Numbered from the stretch's first letter, positions 35,087 through 44,365 are shown. The stretch: DNA of 61,970 nucleotides from Pseudarthrobacter sp. (GCA_031178005.1 JAPSJV010000017.1:1-61970); one strand, 5' to 3'. Numbers and translations are program-made. The notes: generated from the letters alone by a model not told the origin.

Positions 35087-36589
35087 TCAGGCTCCAACCT
35101 CCCGCGGGCCGCCATTGCGGATCCGCTCCACCACGGCGCTGGTTGACTGCTCCGGCACGTACTCCAGGATGGCCACCTCGCCGCCGCACTCCTCCACAGC
35201 GGCAGTCTCCGCCAACATGGATGCGGTGTAATCGCCGCCCTTGGCATAGATTTCCGGCTGGATCTGGCGGATCAACGGGATGGGCGTGGGAGTGTCGAAC
35301 ACGGTCACGTAGTCCACGCAACTGAGCGCCCCGATCACCGCAGCCCGGTCCCCGACCTTGTTGATGGGCCGTCCGGGCCCCTTGAGGTTGTGGACTGATT
35401 CGTCGCTGTTGAGCGCCACCACCAGCACATCCCCCAACTGTCTGGCCTGGTTCAGGTAGCGGGTGTGGCCGCGGTGCAGCACGTCGAAGCAGCCGTTGGT
35501 CAGCACAATCCGCCGCCCCTGTGCACGCTCGGCGTCGAGCCTTGCCATCAGCTCAGAGGGCTCCAGGGTGGTCTCGGCAAAGCTGCCCAGGTAATGGCTG
35601 AGCTGTTCCGTGCGGCAGATGGCGGTCCCGGCCTGCTGGACCACCACGTCCGCGGCCGCCTGTGCCAGGTCCAGGCTGGTGGTGAGCGGGAGGCCGCACG
35701 ACCGGCCGATGGTCAGCGCGGCCACAAACGTATCGCCTGCGCCGGACGCCTGTTTCTCCGTGGTGGGCCGCGCCCAGGTGCGGTGCGTCGCCCCGTCGGC
35801 CAACAGCATGGTGCCGTCACGGTCAAGCGTGGCCACCACCGCCTTAGCCCCGGTGAGCTGCAGCAGTTTGTCCCGCTGTTCCGCCAGGAATCCTGCCCGC
35901 GCCGCCCCCTCGGGCATCTTGAGGCCCAGCATCCGGGAGACTTCCATCGCGTTGGGCGTCACCAGATCCGGCTCCAGCACGGACCAGTTCCGGGGATCGT
36001 GGGCATCCACCACCGTCAGCGGTCGCCCTTTCGCCAGCCCGACGGCGGTCCCCACCTTCCCGATCATGCCGTTCTCCAAGGTGCCGGTTCCGTAGTCGCA
36101 GATCACCACTGCGTCCCGACCAGCGACTGCCTCATGAAGAACTTCGGCCAACGTATCGGTAGCGGAGACCGGCACCGGAGCCGAACAATCATCCAGCCGG
36201 AACATAATCTGGCCCGCACTGCTCACCCGGATCTTGGTGGGGGTGACCACCCCTGGAAGCTGCAGCAAATAGCGGACGTCCACACCGCCGTCGTGCAGCA
36301 GCGCACGCAACCGCTCACCATTGGCATCCATTCCGACGACGCCGGCCAGTGTCACCTTTGCGCCCAAAGCGGCCAGGTTCATGGCAGTGTTGGCCGCTCC
36401 GCCGGGAGAGAACTCGCGCCGCAGCAGGTCCACTACCGGGGCCGGGGCCTCGCGGCACATCCGCTCGATGTTGCCCGTCCACCAGCCGTCCAGCATCACG
36501 TCGCCGATCACCGTCACAGCAGGCCTGCGTTCGGCAAGGGTGTGGGGGAGCGTGTCCGAGAGGGCGCGCTGCGTGGAAAGATCGGTCAT
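35087..36589 (-). CDS. hldE: Bifunctional heptose-7-phosphate kinase / heptose-1-phosphate adenylyltransferase
   Basis: The protein has 500 residues. The PfkB kinase half (about 1-325) has VIGDVMLDGWWTGN, FSPGGAANTAMNLAALGA and the catalytic GAGDTFVAALTIG. The nucleotidyltransferase half (about 355-490) has TNGCFDVLHRGHTRYLNQA (HxGH), VVALNSDESVHNLKGPGRPI and YAKGGDY. Both halves keep the expected catalytic residues. HldE makes ADP-heptose from D-glycero-beta-D-manno-heptose-7-phosphate, with GmhB acting between. It overlaps the ALDH stop by four bases. A second HldE is at 48241-49602. Confidence 0.9.
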   Translation of the reverse strand: MTDLSTQRALSDTLPHTLAERRPAVTVIGDVMLDGWWTGNIERMCREAPAPVVDLLRREFSPGGAANTAMNLAALGAKVTLAGVVGMDANGERLRALLHDGGVDVRYLLQLPGVVTPTKIRVSSAGQIMFRLDDCSAPVPVSATDTLAEVLHEAVAGRDAVVICDYGTGTLENGMIGKVGTAVGLAKGRPLTVVDAHDPRNWSVLEPDLVTPNAMEVSRMLGLKMPEGAARAGFLAEQRDKLLQLTGAKAVVATLDRDGTMLLADGATHRTWARPTTEKQASGAGDTFVAALTIGRSCGLPLTTSLDLAQAAADVVVQQAGTAICRTEQLSHYLGSFAETTLEPSELMARLDAERAQGRRIVLTNGCFDVLHRGHTRYLNQARQLGDVLVVALNSDESVHNLKGPGRPINKVGDRAAVIGALSCVDYVTVFDTPTPIPLIRQIQPEIYAKGGDYTASMLAETAAVEECGGEVAILEYVPEQSTSAVVERIRNGGPREVGA

Positions 36590-38028
36590 GGCGCACCGCC
36601 CTCTGTTTGTAGCCGCCGGGCGGCTGGTGGCGCGGACACGTGGACCACTTTGACCCGGGTGAATTCGTCCAGGAGCTCGGGGCCGTAGCCGAAGCCCTGG
36701 CCGCTGATTCCGCGCGGTTGGGCTGATCCGCCGGGGGCACCGCCGAACACCGCATTAACTTTGACCGTGCCTACCGGTAGCGCGGCGATGGCCTGTTCCG
36801 CATGCTCAAGGCCCGTAGTCAAGACTGTGGCGGCCAGCCCGTATTCACCGGAGGCGGCAAGCCTCAGCCCCTCGTCGAACGATTCCACCACCCGGACCGG
36901 GGCCACCGGGCCGAAGGTTTCCTGCAGCATAATCTCCATGGTGTCCGTGCAGCCGGTGATGACGGTGGCCGGATAGAAGACGCCCGGGCCGTCGGGAACC
37001 CGGCCGCCCACCACCGCTTCGGCACCCCGTGCCAGTGCCTCCGAAACCTGGGCCTCGACGGAGTCGCGCATGCGCGTATCCACCAGGGGCGCCAGGCTCC
37101 CGTCCGAGTTCCGGCGTCGGGCTTCTTCGGCGAGCGCTTCCACAAACGGTCCGGCAATGTCGCGGTGGACGTAGATGCGTTCGACGGCGGTGCAGATCTG
37201 GCCGCTGTTGCTGAACGCGCCGATCGCTGCCTGTTCGGCGGCCCAGCGGGGATCGACGTCGGCGTCCACCAGGAGCGGATCGTTGCCGCCGTTTTCGCGG
37301 ATGACGTGCGCTCCGGTGAGCATGCCGGCGCGGGCGATCCGGGCTCCCGCCTCGCTGGATCCGACATGCGCGATCACGGAAACGGCGAAGTCCTGGGTGA
37401 GCAGCATTCCGACGTCGGGCCCTCCGGTGAGCGTGCTGAAAACGCCGCCGGGGAAGACCGGTTCCAGCGCCTCACCCAGCTCACGGCCAAGCCTGGGGCA
37501 ACGTTCGCTGGGCTTGTGCACCACGGTGTTGCCGGTGACCAGAGCCGCCCCGATCAGGCCGCAGGCCACCGCGACGGGATCATTCCAGGGCGTCAGGATG
37601 GCGGCGACCCCACGGGGTTCCGGCACGGTATAGTCGCTCGCCATGCTGCCGCCGCGCAGGCTGTGGCCGCGGTGCAACGGGCCCAGTTCGGCGTATTGCC
37701 TGAGCGTATTGATGCCGGCGTCGATCCCGGCCCGGGCCTCGGCCACCGGGCGGCCGGTTTCCTGGGCATTGGTTTCCGCGAGCTGGTCGGCGGCGGCTGC
37801 GAGCGCACTGGCCGCCTTGTGCAGCGCGGCTCCGCGGTCCGCCGCGGGAGTGCTTCTCCAGCCATCCCAGGCGGCGGCCGCGGCACCAACTGTGCGGCTC
37901 ACTGCCTCTTCGGAGGCCACGGGCACTTCCGAGGCTACGTCCCCGGTGCGGGGGTTCAGGATGGTCAGGGTGTCCGGAGCGCGGGATTCGGTTTCGGCGC
38001 TGTTTTCCTGCTGGATATCAGCTTGCAT
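36586..38028 (-). CDS. Aldehyde dehydrogenase family protein
   Basis: The protein has 480 residues. The catalytic cysteine lies in SNSGQICTAVERIYV and the general-base glutamate in HVIRENGGNDPLLV, where ELGG is usual. The NAD-binding segment ILTPWNDPVAVACGLIGAAL and the GSSEAGARIARAG helix are typical. A 25-residue polar N-terminus precedes the domain. The ATG has a perfect AGGAGGT site. It is the first gene of an operon with hldE, so it may oxidise or supply a sugar-derived aldehyde, but this is inference. Confidence 0.85.
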   Translation of the reverse strand: MQADIQQENSAETESRAPDTLTILNPRTGDVASEVPVASEEAVSRTVGAAAAAWDGWRSTPAADRGAALHKAASALAAAADQLAETNAQETGRPVAEARAGIDAGINTLRQYAELGPLHRGHSLRGGSMASDYTVPEPRGVAAILTPWNDPVAVACGLIGAALVTGNTVVHKPSERCPRLGRELGEALEPVFPGGVFSTLTGGPDVGMLLTQDFAVSVIAHVGSSEAGARIARAGMLTGAHVIRENGGNDPLLVDADVDPRWAAEQAAIGAFSNSGQICTAVERIYVHRDIAGPFVEALAEEARRRNSDGSLAPLVDTRMRDSVEAQVSEALARGAEAVVGGRVPDGPGVFYPATVITGCTDTMEIMLQETFGPVAPVRVVESFDEGLRLAASGEYGLAATVLTTGLEHAEQAIAALPVGTVKVNAVFGGAPGGSAQPRGISGQGFGYGPELLDEFTRVKVVHVSAPPAARRLQTEGGAP

Positions 38029-38176
38029 GGCTACCTCCTGGGGACTACGTACCCAAGCCGACGGCAGTTCACACATGGCCCTTAGCGGCTCCGCTGCTCC
38101 CGGCCCACGCTGTCGTGGCGTGTTTCGGGAAGAACCACTATGGTGTTCTCACTGGATACTAAGGGGGCTTACTGTT

Positions 38177-39352
38177 TTGCTGAATGAGGAGACGGATGCG
38201 CCCGACGCAAGTTCCGGCGTCGGGCCCGTACTGGAAAAGTTCGACGGCGTCTCCCGGATTGCCGTGCTCCGCGGCGGCGGGCTGGGTGACGTGATGTTTG
38301 CGCTGCCCGCGGTGGCGGCGCTGAAGGCGGCCTATCCCGGCGCGACAGTGACCATGCTGGGCACCCCGCTGCACGCATCTCTTGCTGCAGAGGTCGGCAC
38401 GCCCATGGATGAGGTCTGCGTGCTGCCGTTCGCGGAGGGTGTGCGGCCGCCAGGCCCCGGCGACGCTGAGGACCCGGAGTCGCTGGACCGATTCTTTACG
38501 GACATGCGGTCCAAGCGCTTTGACCTGGCCGTCCAAGTGCACGGCGGCGGGCGTTATTCCAATCCTTTCCTTCACAGACTGGGGGCGCGGCACACGATTG
38601 GCACCAGGACACCCGACGCTGTCCCACTGGAGCGCTCTCTTCCCTACGCCTACTACCAGCACGAGGTTCTACGGGCTTTGGAGACTGTGGGCCTGGCGGG
38701 CGCAGTTCCTGTCGGGGTGGAGTGCCGGCTGCACCCGCTCCCCCGGTTCACGGCTGAGGTCAGCGGGATCCTGGGTTCCGATCCTTCGGAAGGAGGCCCC
38801 GTCGTCGTCATCCATCCCGGCGCAACGGATCCGAGACGCCGGTGGTCCGCGGAGTCATTCGGTGAACTTGCCGCCAAAGCCGCCGACGACGGCTGCCGGG
38901 TCCTGGTGGTGGGCGGCGCCGAGGACGTGGACCTGGCCGCGAACGTGGTTGCCCTAGCCCAGCACCAGACGGCACCCGGACGGGCTGCCACGGTCGTGTC
39001 ACTGGCCGGGCGGCTTGGGCTGGGGCAACTCGCCGCGCTGCTGGCCATGAGCGACGTGATGGTGGCCAATGACAGCGGCCCCCGGCACCTGGCCCAGTTC
39101 CTGGGCACCCCGACCGTCGGAATCTACTGGGCCGGGAACGTGATCAACGCCGGACCGCTGGGACGGGCGCTGCACAGGATCCACATCTCCTGGCAGACCA
39201 CCTGCGGAGTGTGCGGCTCGGACCTCAGCCAGGTGGGCTGGACCGCGCCGCGCTGCCCGCACGACGAATCGGTGGTGGGCTCGGTGGCAGTGAAGGACGT
39301 TTACGCGGACGTGGCGGAGTTGGTAGCTTCAACCTATGCCCATCAAACTTGA
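38177..39352 (+). CDS. GT9-family (heptosyltransferase-like) glycosyltransferase
   Basis: The protein has about 391 residues. GT9 motifs are IAVLRGGGLGDVMFALPAVAAL at the N-terminus, VVIHPGATDPRRRWSAESFGEL (about 205-226) and VMVANDSGPRHLAQFLGTPTVGIYWAG near the C-terminus. A cysteine-rich tail TTCGVCGSDLSQVGWTAPRC is present. GT9 enzymes transfer heptose or related sugars from ADP-sugars. The start is TTG 38177 after GGGGG. No ATG fits. It is divergent from the ALDH-hldE operon by 148 bases and overlaps the next gene by 17. Confidence 0.88.
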   Translation: MLNEETDAPDASSGVGPVLEKFDGVSRIAVLRGGGLGDVMFALPAVAALKAAYPGATVTMLGTPLHASLAAEVGTPMDEVCVLPFAEGVRPPGPGDAEDPESLDRFFTDMRSKRFDLAVQVHGGGRYSNPFLHRLGARHTIGTRTPDAVPLERSLPYAYYQHEVLRALETVGLAGAVPVGVECRLHPLPRFTAEVSGILGSDPSEGGPVVVIHPGATDPRRRWSAESFGELAAKAADDGCRVLVVGGAEDVDLAANVVALAQHQTAPGRAATVVSLAGRLGLGQLAALLAMSDVMVANDSGPRHLAQFLGTPTVGIYWAGNVINAGPLGRALHRIHISWQTTCGVCGSDLSQVGWTAPRCPHDESVVGSVAVKDVYADVAELVASTYAHQT

Positions 39353-39773
39353 AAACGTCGGCATCGCCGTCCGCGACCTCGAGGAGACGATCGCCTTCTT
39401 CACCGATCTCGGCCTGACCGTCGTGGGCCGGGACACGGTCAGCGGCGAGTGGACGGACACCGCCGTCGGGCTGGATGGCAACCATGCCAGGATTGCGATG
39501 CTCCAGACCCCCGACGGGCAGGGCCGCCTTGAGTTATTCGAGTACATCAATCCCCAGGCGATCGAGACCAGCCCAACCGTCCCCAACGAGATCGGAATGC
39601 ATCGGGTGGCCTTCTCAGTGGACGATATCGACGAGGCCCTCGAGATCGCCGCCAAGCACGGGTGCCACCCGCTCCGGGGCGTGGCCACTTACGCCGACAT
39701 CTACAAACTCACGTATCTCCGCGGCCCCAGCGGCATTCTGGTGATGCTTGCCCAGGAGCTCAAGAAGGGCTGA
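39336..39773 (+). CDS. VOC-superfamily (glyoxalase/dioxygenase) protein
   Basis: The protein has 145 residues with the paired beta-alpha-beta-beta-beta modules of the VOC fold: KLENVGIAVRDLEETIAFFTDLGL and GMHRVAFSVDDIDEALEIAAKHG. EYINP and RGPSGILVMLAQEL give the conserved metal-site regions. Substrate unknown. It starts inside the end of the GT9 gene and converges with the peroxiredoxin gene, overlapping it by 14 bases. Confidence 0.85.
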   Translation: MPIKLENVGIAVRDLEETIAFFTDLGLTVVGRDTVSGEWTDTAVGLDGNHARIAMLQTPDGQGRLELFEYINPQAIETSPTVPNEIGMHRVAFSVDDIDEALEIAAKHGCHPLRGVATYADIYKLTYLRGPSGILVMLAQELKKG

Positions 39774-40332
39774 TCCCGGCGGAGTCATGGGGATTGCTTT
39801 GGAGCCAGTGTCGTACGTGCTCCACATGCCCTTCGACCGGGTCAACCGGGAAGAAGACGCGCGCGATTACGGGGCCATCCAGGATCAGCGTCATCCTCTG
39901 GAGTAACTTGTAGCCGGACACTTCAAACATGGGTAGCTGCAGGGCATCCGCAAACCGGTGATCCTCGTCTGAGAGCAGCGGATATGGAAGATGCAGCCGC
40001 TCGGCCGCTTCCTGCTGGAACCCGGTGTTTTGGACCGAGAGCCCGGCGACCTTTTCCGCACCAGCCTGCTTCAGCTCTGCGATATGGTCACGGAAGCTGC
40101 ACGCCTCGGCTGTGCAGCCTTTCGCCCCAGGAATGTTCTCCCAGCCTTCAAGACCCGCTTCCCCGGGAACGCTGGTTCTTGGATAAATGAACAGAACCCA
40201 GCGGCCAAGCGAGTGCTCCGGAAGAAAGACGCTGTCCCCGGATGTAGAGGGAAGGGTGATGTTGGGCAGCTGCATGCCCAACAAACAGCCTGCTACTTCA
40301 TGCTCGAGGCTCTTGGCCGGCGGTTGCGTCAT
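39760..40332 (-). CDS. Peroxiredoxin (AhpC/TSA, BCP-like)
   Basis: The protein has 190 residues. The thioredoxin fold region WVLFIYPRT is followed by an insertion of about 14 residues before the active-site GCTAEACSFRDH, where bacterioferritin-comigratory proteins read YP..TPGCT.EACSFRD. The peroxidatic Cys (GCT) and a possible resolving Cys (EAC) are kept. LLSDEDHRFADALQLP is typical. It reduces peroxides using thiols. The insertion is unusual. Confidence 0.75.
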   Translation of the reverse strand: MTQPPAKSLEHEVAGCLLGMQLPNITLPSTSGDSVFLPEHSLGRWVLFIYPRTSVPGEAGLEGWENIPGAKGCTAEACSFRDHIAELKQAGAEKVAGLSVQNTGFQQEAAERLHLPYPLLSDEDHRFADALQLPMFEVSGYKLLQRMTLILDGPVIARVFFPVDPVEGHVEHVRHWLQSNPHDSAGISPS

Positions 40333-40392
40333 GCTTTGAACCTACCGGCCATCCCCAGCTGCAGGGTTCTGGCACGCCTGTAGTCTCGGACA

Positions 40393-40749
40393 ATGATCGG
40401 ACGCGTGGATGAAGTCGTAGTGGATTGCCAAAACCCAGCAGCGCTTGCCGCGTTCTGGGCCTCGATCCTCGGTGGCGAACCTGTGCACCGAAGTGATGAC
40501 TGGTCCTTTATTGATCCGCCCGGATGGACCCGTCTGGCCTTCCAACGGGTACCCGAGCACAGGCAAGGGAAGAACCGCCTGCATATTGATGTCCATGTTG
40601 CCGATGTACCCGAGGCCACCGTTGCCGCCGAGGCCCTCGGAGCGGTACGGACGGGCGCAGTTCACAGTGACAGTGTGGGCACGTTCCAAGTCCTTCAGGA
40701 TCCGGAAGGCAACGAGTGGTGTGTAGTGCGCTCGGCAGCAGGAGACTGA
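40393..40749 (+). CDS. VOC-superfamily protein (glyoxalase-like)
   Basis: The protein has 118 residues. It starts RVDEVVVDCQNPAALAAFWASILGG and continues LHIDVHVADVPEATVAAEALGA, FQVLQDPEGNEWCVV. This is the short glyoxalase-like type (Glyoxalase_6). Substrate unknown. It is divergent from the peroxiredoxin gene. Confidence 0.88.
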   Translation: MIGRVDEVVVDCQNPAALAAFWASILGGEPVHRSDDWSFIDPPGWTRLAFQRVPEHRQGKNRLHIDVHVADVPEATVAAEALGAVRTGAVHSDSVGTFQVLQDPEGNEWCVVRSAAGD

Positions 40750-40792
40750 TGGGCAACGATGGGAAGAGTCGGTCTAATTAAAGGCAACCATC

Positions 40793-41425
40793 TCACGCCA
40801 GGCGTGCAGCCCCTGCCATGGCCGAGCTGCCCAGGTCACTCTTTGCCAGAGCCTGCTGCGACTCAATGGCATCAACCCAGGCATCGGTGGTGCCAACGGC
40901 TGCCCAGTTGGAGTTCAGCAATGCCATCAGCGTGGTGTGGACGGTCTTGGCATCTGCAAAACCCGCGTCGTTGGCGAGGTTGATGGCGCCGGTGGCATCC
41001 GAGAGGACCTCGGTTGAAAATCCGAGAAACTCTGCCTCCACCGATGATGCCAGAATGCAGTTGTTGGTCATGTAGCCCACCAGGGTGACGGTATCGACGT
41101 CGTGCTCCCGCAGCCAACCGGCAAGGTCAGTGCCTGCGTAAACGGAACCGTACTGCTTCACGAGGCTCTTCCACTCGGCGGTTCTGCGGCGTTCGACGTC
41201 GGGGTGCAGCTCGAACTCCGGCGTGCCCGGGGCAAAGACCGGCGCGCCCTCTCCTGCGGTGTGCTGTACTGCCACAACTGGAAGGCCTGCGGCATTCGCG
41301 GCGTCGATGGCGCGGCCGATCATCGGCAGGGATTCCTTGTGGTGCGGGTACTGGATCTCAAGGGGACCCGCGAAATACTGCTGCTGGATATCAACCAGGA
41401 CAAGGGCGCGGCGTGGGGTGCTCAT
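40793..41425 (-). CDS. Isochorismatase-like cysteine hydrolase
   Basis: The protein has 210 residues. The catalytic triad is visible as Asp in LVDIQQQYF, Lys in the WKSLVKQYGS region and Cys in YMTNNCILASSVEAEFLG. The family includes isochorismatase, nicotinamidase and N-carbamoyl hydrolases, and the exact substrate is open. It is divergent from a GlxA-type regulator. Confidence 0.88.
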   Translation of the reverse strand: MSTPRRALVLVDIQQQYFAGPLEIQYPHHKESLPMIGRAIDAANAAGLPVVAVQHTAGEGAPVFAPGTPEFELHPDVERRRTAEWKSLVKQYGSVYAGTDLAGWLREHDVDTVTLVGYMTNNCILASSVEAEFLGFSTEVLSDATGAINLANDAGFADAKTVHTTLMALLNSNWAAVGTTDAWVDAIESQQALAKSDLGSSAMAGAARLA

Positions 41426-41562
41426 TGGTTTTATTCTCCTGAATAGTTGGGGTTCTCTGCCTGACGGCTCCCTTCCATCATTCGCCGTTCACACACCTGC
41501 CCAACAGTGGCACAAATGCCTTGATACGATTGATTTGCGCCAAAAAGGAAAATGAGGCCTGG

Positions 41563-42528
41563 ATGCGAATTGCTGTGTACGCGTTTGATGACGTAACGAT
41601 GTTTCACCTGTCCGTTCCGCAGATGGTGTTCAGTGAGGTCACGCGCCAGGGCCTGGCGACGTGGGATACGGCTTTGTTCTCCGACCACGCAGGCAGCATC
41701 CGGACCAGCGAGGGCCATCAGCTGGGAGGAATCCAGGGCGTCGAAGCTGCGGCAGACGCTGATGTGGTGGTGGTGCCTTCGTGGTTTGATGATGGCCGGC
41801 AGCCCAGCGAAACCCTGCGCGGAGCACTTCAGCAGGCACACGAACGCGGAGCGGCGATCGTGGGGCTTTGCCTGGGTGCCATTCCCGTTGCCGACGCCGG
41901 CCTGCTCACCGGGCGCTCCGCCGTGACGCACTGGCAGGCCTTCAACACCCTCGCCTCCAGACACCCCGACGTATCCCTCGATCAGACGGTGCTCTATATT
42001 GACCACGGTGATGTGTTGACCTCCGCCGGAACGGCATCCGGGCTGGATGCCTGCCTGCATGTTGTCAGGTCCCGCCTGGGCGCGGATGCGGCGAACCAGG
42101 TGGCGCGCAGCCTGGTGATCGCCCCGCACCGGGAGGGCGGACAGGCGCAGTACATCGAGCACCCCGTTCCCCCGCGTTCCACCGACGATCCGATAGCCCG
42201 CCTGCTCGAATGGGCGCTGGCACGGCTGGATGAACCCCTGGATATTGACCGCCTAGCCGCTCAATCGCACATGAGCCGACGGACATTTATCCGCGCATTC
42301 CGGGCGTCAACGGGAACGACGCCGTCGGCCTGGATTCGAACCCGCAGGCTGGATGCTGCCAGGCGGCTTCTGGAAACAACAGACCTGTCCATCGACCAGG
42401 TTGCCTTTGACTGCGGGTTTGGAAGTGCTGTGACGCTCCGGCAAAACTTCGCGGCTGCGTTCTCCACCACGCCGACGGAGTACCGGCGCCGCTTCGACGT
42501 GCGGCTCGCGTCCGGTCCCGCCACATGA
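41563..42528 (+). CDS. GlxA-family regulator (DJ-1/PfpI plus AraC domains)
   Basis: The protein has 321 residues. The N-terminal DJ-1/PfpI-like domain (about 1-185) has IVGLCLGAIPVADAGLLTGR with the nucleophile-elbow Cys and AVTHWQAFNTLASRHPDV. The C-terminal AraC domain (about 215-315) has DIDRLAAQSHMSRRTFIRAFRA and a second helix-turn-helix LSIDQVAFDCGFGSAVTLRQNF. ATG 41563 is chosen over the upstream open frame. The divergent cysteine hydrolase is a likely target. Confidence 0.9.
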   Translation: MRIAVYAFDDVTMFHLSVPQMVFSEVTRQGLATWDTALFSDHAGSIRTSEGHQLGGIQGVEAAADADVVVVPSWFDDGRQPSETLRGALQQAHERGAAIVGLCLGAIPVADAGLLTGRSAVTHWQAFNTLASRHPDVSLDQTVLYIDHGDVLTSAGTASGLDACLHVVRSRLGADAANQVARSLVIAPHREGGQAQYIEHPVPPRSTDDPIARLLEWALARLDEPLDIDRLAAQSHMSRRTFIRAFRASTGTTPSAWIRTRRLDAARRLLETTDLSIDQVAFDCGFGSAVTLRQNFAAAFSTTPTEYRRRFDVRLASGPAT

Positions 42529-42547
42529 CCCAGCCCTCACCGCGAGG

Positions 42548-43588
42548 TCAGAGGCCCGGCCTGTTGATGGGCATGTTCAACGCCAGGCTTATCGTTTGAC
42601 CCGGCGCGACTTCTCCAGCTGAGAGATCCGTGAATTCATACCATGATCCGCCTGAACCGGTGGAGGGCCGGTTGGCTGCGCGCAAGTCCGTCACGCTGAA
42701 ACGGAATGCGATCTGGCGTTCCGTGTCTCCCGGAGCCGTGGTGTAGGTCAACGGGATCCCATCGTCGTCGGCTGTAAAGCTGCCCTGGGCGCCGTCGATC
42801 TTTAGCTCACCTGGAATCAATCGCACTTCGGTTCCCGCAGGGATGGGCGCATTTGCCACGAGTGATGGACTGTAGAGCAGGATCTGCTCAGTGGTGGAAC
42901 GGAATTTGTAGCCGAGGCTGTCGAAGGAATCGCCGTCGACGGTTGTGTAATAGATTGCCTGGCCGAAGGAGTTATTGATGGTTTTTCCAGCGCCTGACCT
43001 GCTGTCGACAGGCTTTTTCTGTAGTTGGATGAGGTGACCGGTCCTGACAAAGTACGTGTTGCCCTTCTCGTATACGTATGGGACCTTGTTGGCTTCTGCC
43101 AGCTGCTCGTCCGTGAGTCCGAATCGGTAAATGATCCCGTCGAGAGTATCCCCCGGCTCAATCACGTAGGTTGTCGGAATTCCCTTCGCATCAAAGGTAG
43201 CCACTCCCTGCGCACCGGTGGCAGGACCGGGGGCAGGGATCAGGCGAAGTTTTGTACCGGGCTTCAAAGGGGCAGCCGGTTCGATGTCGTTGAACTCGTT
43301 GAGTTTTGCCTCAGACACATCCAACGCAGCAGCCACTGCGGTGAATGTGTCACCGGCGCCTGTTGTGTAAAAGATGATGTTGCCAAACGAATCCGCCTCA
43401 GGTGTTCCGGTCAGTGAAGACCTTCCGACGGCGGCAACGGCCGCCTCGACAGTTGTTGCAGGTGTGGCAGAGGGCAGAGCTGAGGACCCAAACGTGCACC
43501 CTGCCAGAGCCGCAGGCAGCAGAGCGGCGAGCAGCGCGATTTTCCAGCCCGAAGGCCGCTTCCAGGTGCCCGTACTGCCGATTTCCAC
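42548..43588 (-). CDS. LysM-repeat lipoprotein
   Basis: The protein has 346 residues and a GTG start. The signal peptide has a lipobox PAALAGC (about residue 31). Four LysM-like repeats follow: IIFYTTGAGDTFTAVAAALDV, TYVIEPGDTLDGIIYRFGL, AIYYTTVDGDSFDSLGYKF and LTYTTAPGDTERQIAFRF. LysM binds peptidoglycan or chitin-like glycans, so this is a membrane-anchored wall-binding protein without a visible catalytic domain. It converges with the glxA-type gene. Confidence 0.85.
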   Translation of the reverse strand: MEIGSTGTWKRPSGWKIALLAALLPAALAGCTFGSSALPSATPATTVEAAVAAVGRSSLTGTPEADSFGNIIFYTTGAGDTFTAVAAALDVSEAKLNEFNDIEPAAPLKPGTKLRLIPAPGPATGAQGVATFDAKGIPTTYVIEPGDTLDGIIYRFGLTDEQLAEANKVPYVYEKGNTYFVRTGHLIQLQKKPVDSRSGAGKTINNSFGQAIYYTTVDGDSFDSLGYKFRSTTEQILLYSPSLVANAPIPAGTEVRLIPGELKIDGAQGSFTADDDGIPLTYTTAPGDTERQIAFRFSVTDLRAANRPSTGSGGSWYEFTDLSAGEVAPGQTISLALNMPINRPGL

Positions 43589-43710
43589 GTTTTAAACCCC
43601 CAATGAGCCCCTGCCTTCGAGGGGCAACTGTCCAATTAGACCAGACTGGCTATTCCTGCGGCCGACGTCCCAAATCCGAGCCAAAGTTCGACGGTGCCCG
43701 GGCGCGATAG

Positions 43711-44304
43711 TCAGCCCGCCTGCGAGCCAGCCTCCTGCTTGCGGGCATACGCACGGTTGGCCCGCTGCCTGGCACCGCACCGGCTGGAACACCACTGGCG
43801 CCTTCCATGGGTCCGGACCATGAACCTGTCACATGGCGCAGACGCGCATCTCGCGACCCGGTCAGCATCAGGACCAGTCAACAGCGCAGCAGCGTCCTCC
43901 GCGATCTGCGCCATCGCATGGTCGACTATCTGGGTCAGCGGATGATTGGCAACGCGGCTCAAGCCGCCGCCCGGCACGTATTGCAGTAACGCGGCGCTGG
44001 GCACGGCGGAAAGGGCGCGATTAAGCCCCTCCAGCGACCCCGGGTCCGGGGCCACACCCTCGGCATGCGCCGCCAGAACCGCCCGGAGCTTCCGCCTCAG
44101 ATCGGCGAGCTGAAGCTGGCAGTATTCCAGCAGCCCAGTCCCCTCAGTCGCGAGGTGATGATTGACCAGCCACTCAGTGGCGTTGGCAGGGGTGTCGAGC
44201 TCATCCACCTGCCGCCCGCCTGGGAGCGTAACGACGCTGTTGGCAAGCGCCAGGCAAAGATGCCCGTCGGTACCCGGAGCGCTGGGAAGCGGAACCAATG
44301 TCAT
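43711..44304 (-). CDS. CGNR zinc-finger (ABATE-domain) regulator
   Basis: The protein has 197 residues. The ABATE domain covers about 10-140 (LCLALANSVVTLPGG, ATEWLVNHHL, LRRKLRAVLAAHAEG). The C-terminal zinc finger has RCASAPCDRFMVRTHGRRQWCSSRCGARQRANRAYARK (about 152-189), with CxxxxC and CxxxC pairs. The usual CGNR signature appears as CGAR. Such proteins are probable transcription regulators. A palindrome pair lies between it and the divergent LLM flavin oxidoreductase. Confidence 0.85.
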   Translation of the reverse strand: MTLVPLPSAPGTDGHLCLALANSVVTLPGGRQVDELDTPANATEWLVNHHLATEGTGLLEYCQLQLADLRRKLRAVLAAHAEGVAPDPGSLEGLNRALSAVPSAALLQYVPGGGLSRVANHPLTQIVDHAMAQIAEDAAALLTGPDADRVARCASAPCDRFMVRTHGRRQWCSSRCGARQRANRAYARKQEAGSQAG

Positions 44305-44326
44305 GCAATCACGGTATCAGTTGCAA

Positions 44327-44365
44327 TTTAGCGTGATAAACATCTACGGTAGATATCACGCTAAA
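44327..44365. promoter_or_regulatory. Inverted repeat between CGNR and LLM genes
   Basis: The perfect 12-bp arms TTTAGCGTGATA (44327-44338) and TATCACGCTAAA (44354-44365) are separated by 15 bases. A third half-site AACGTGATA is at 44378-44386. The site sits between the divergent genes and is probably bound by the CGNR protein. Confidence 0.65.

Noticed and set aside
40750..40792. Possible small gene between the VOC and cysteine-hydrolase genes
   Set aside because: Only 43 bases between convergent genes and no coding signal.
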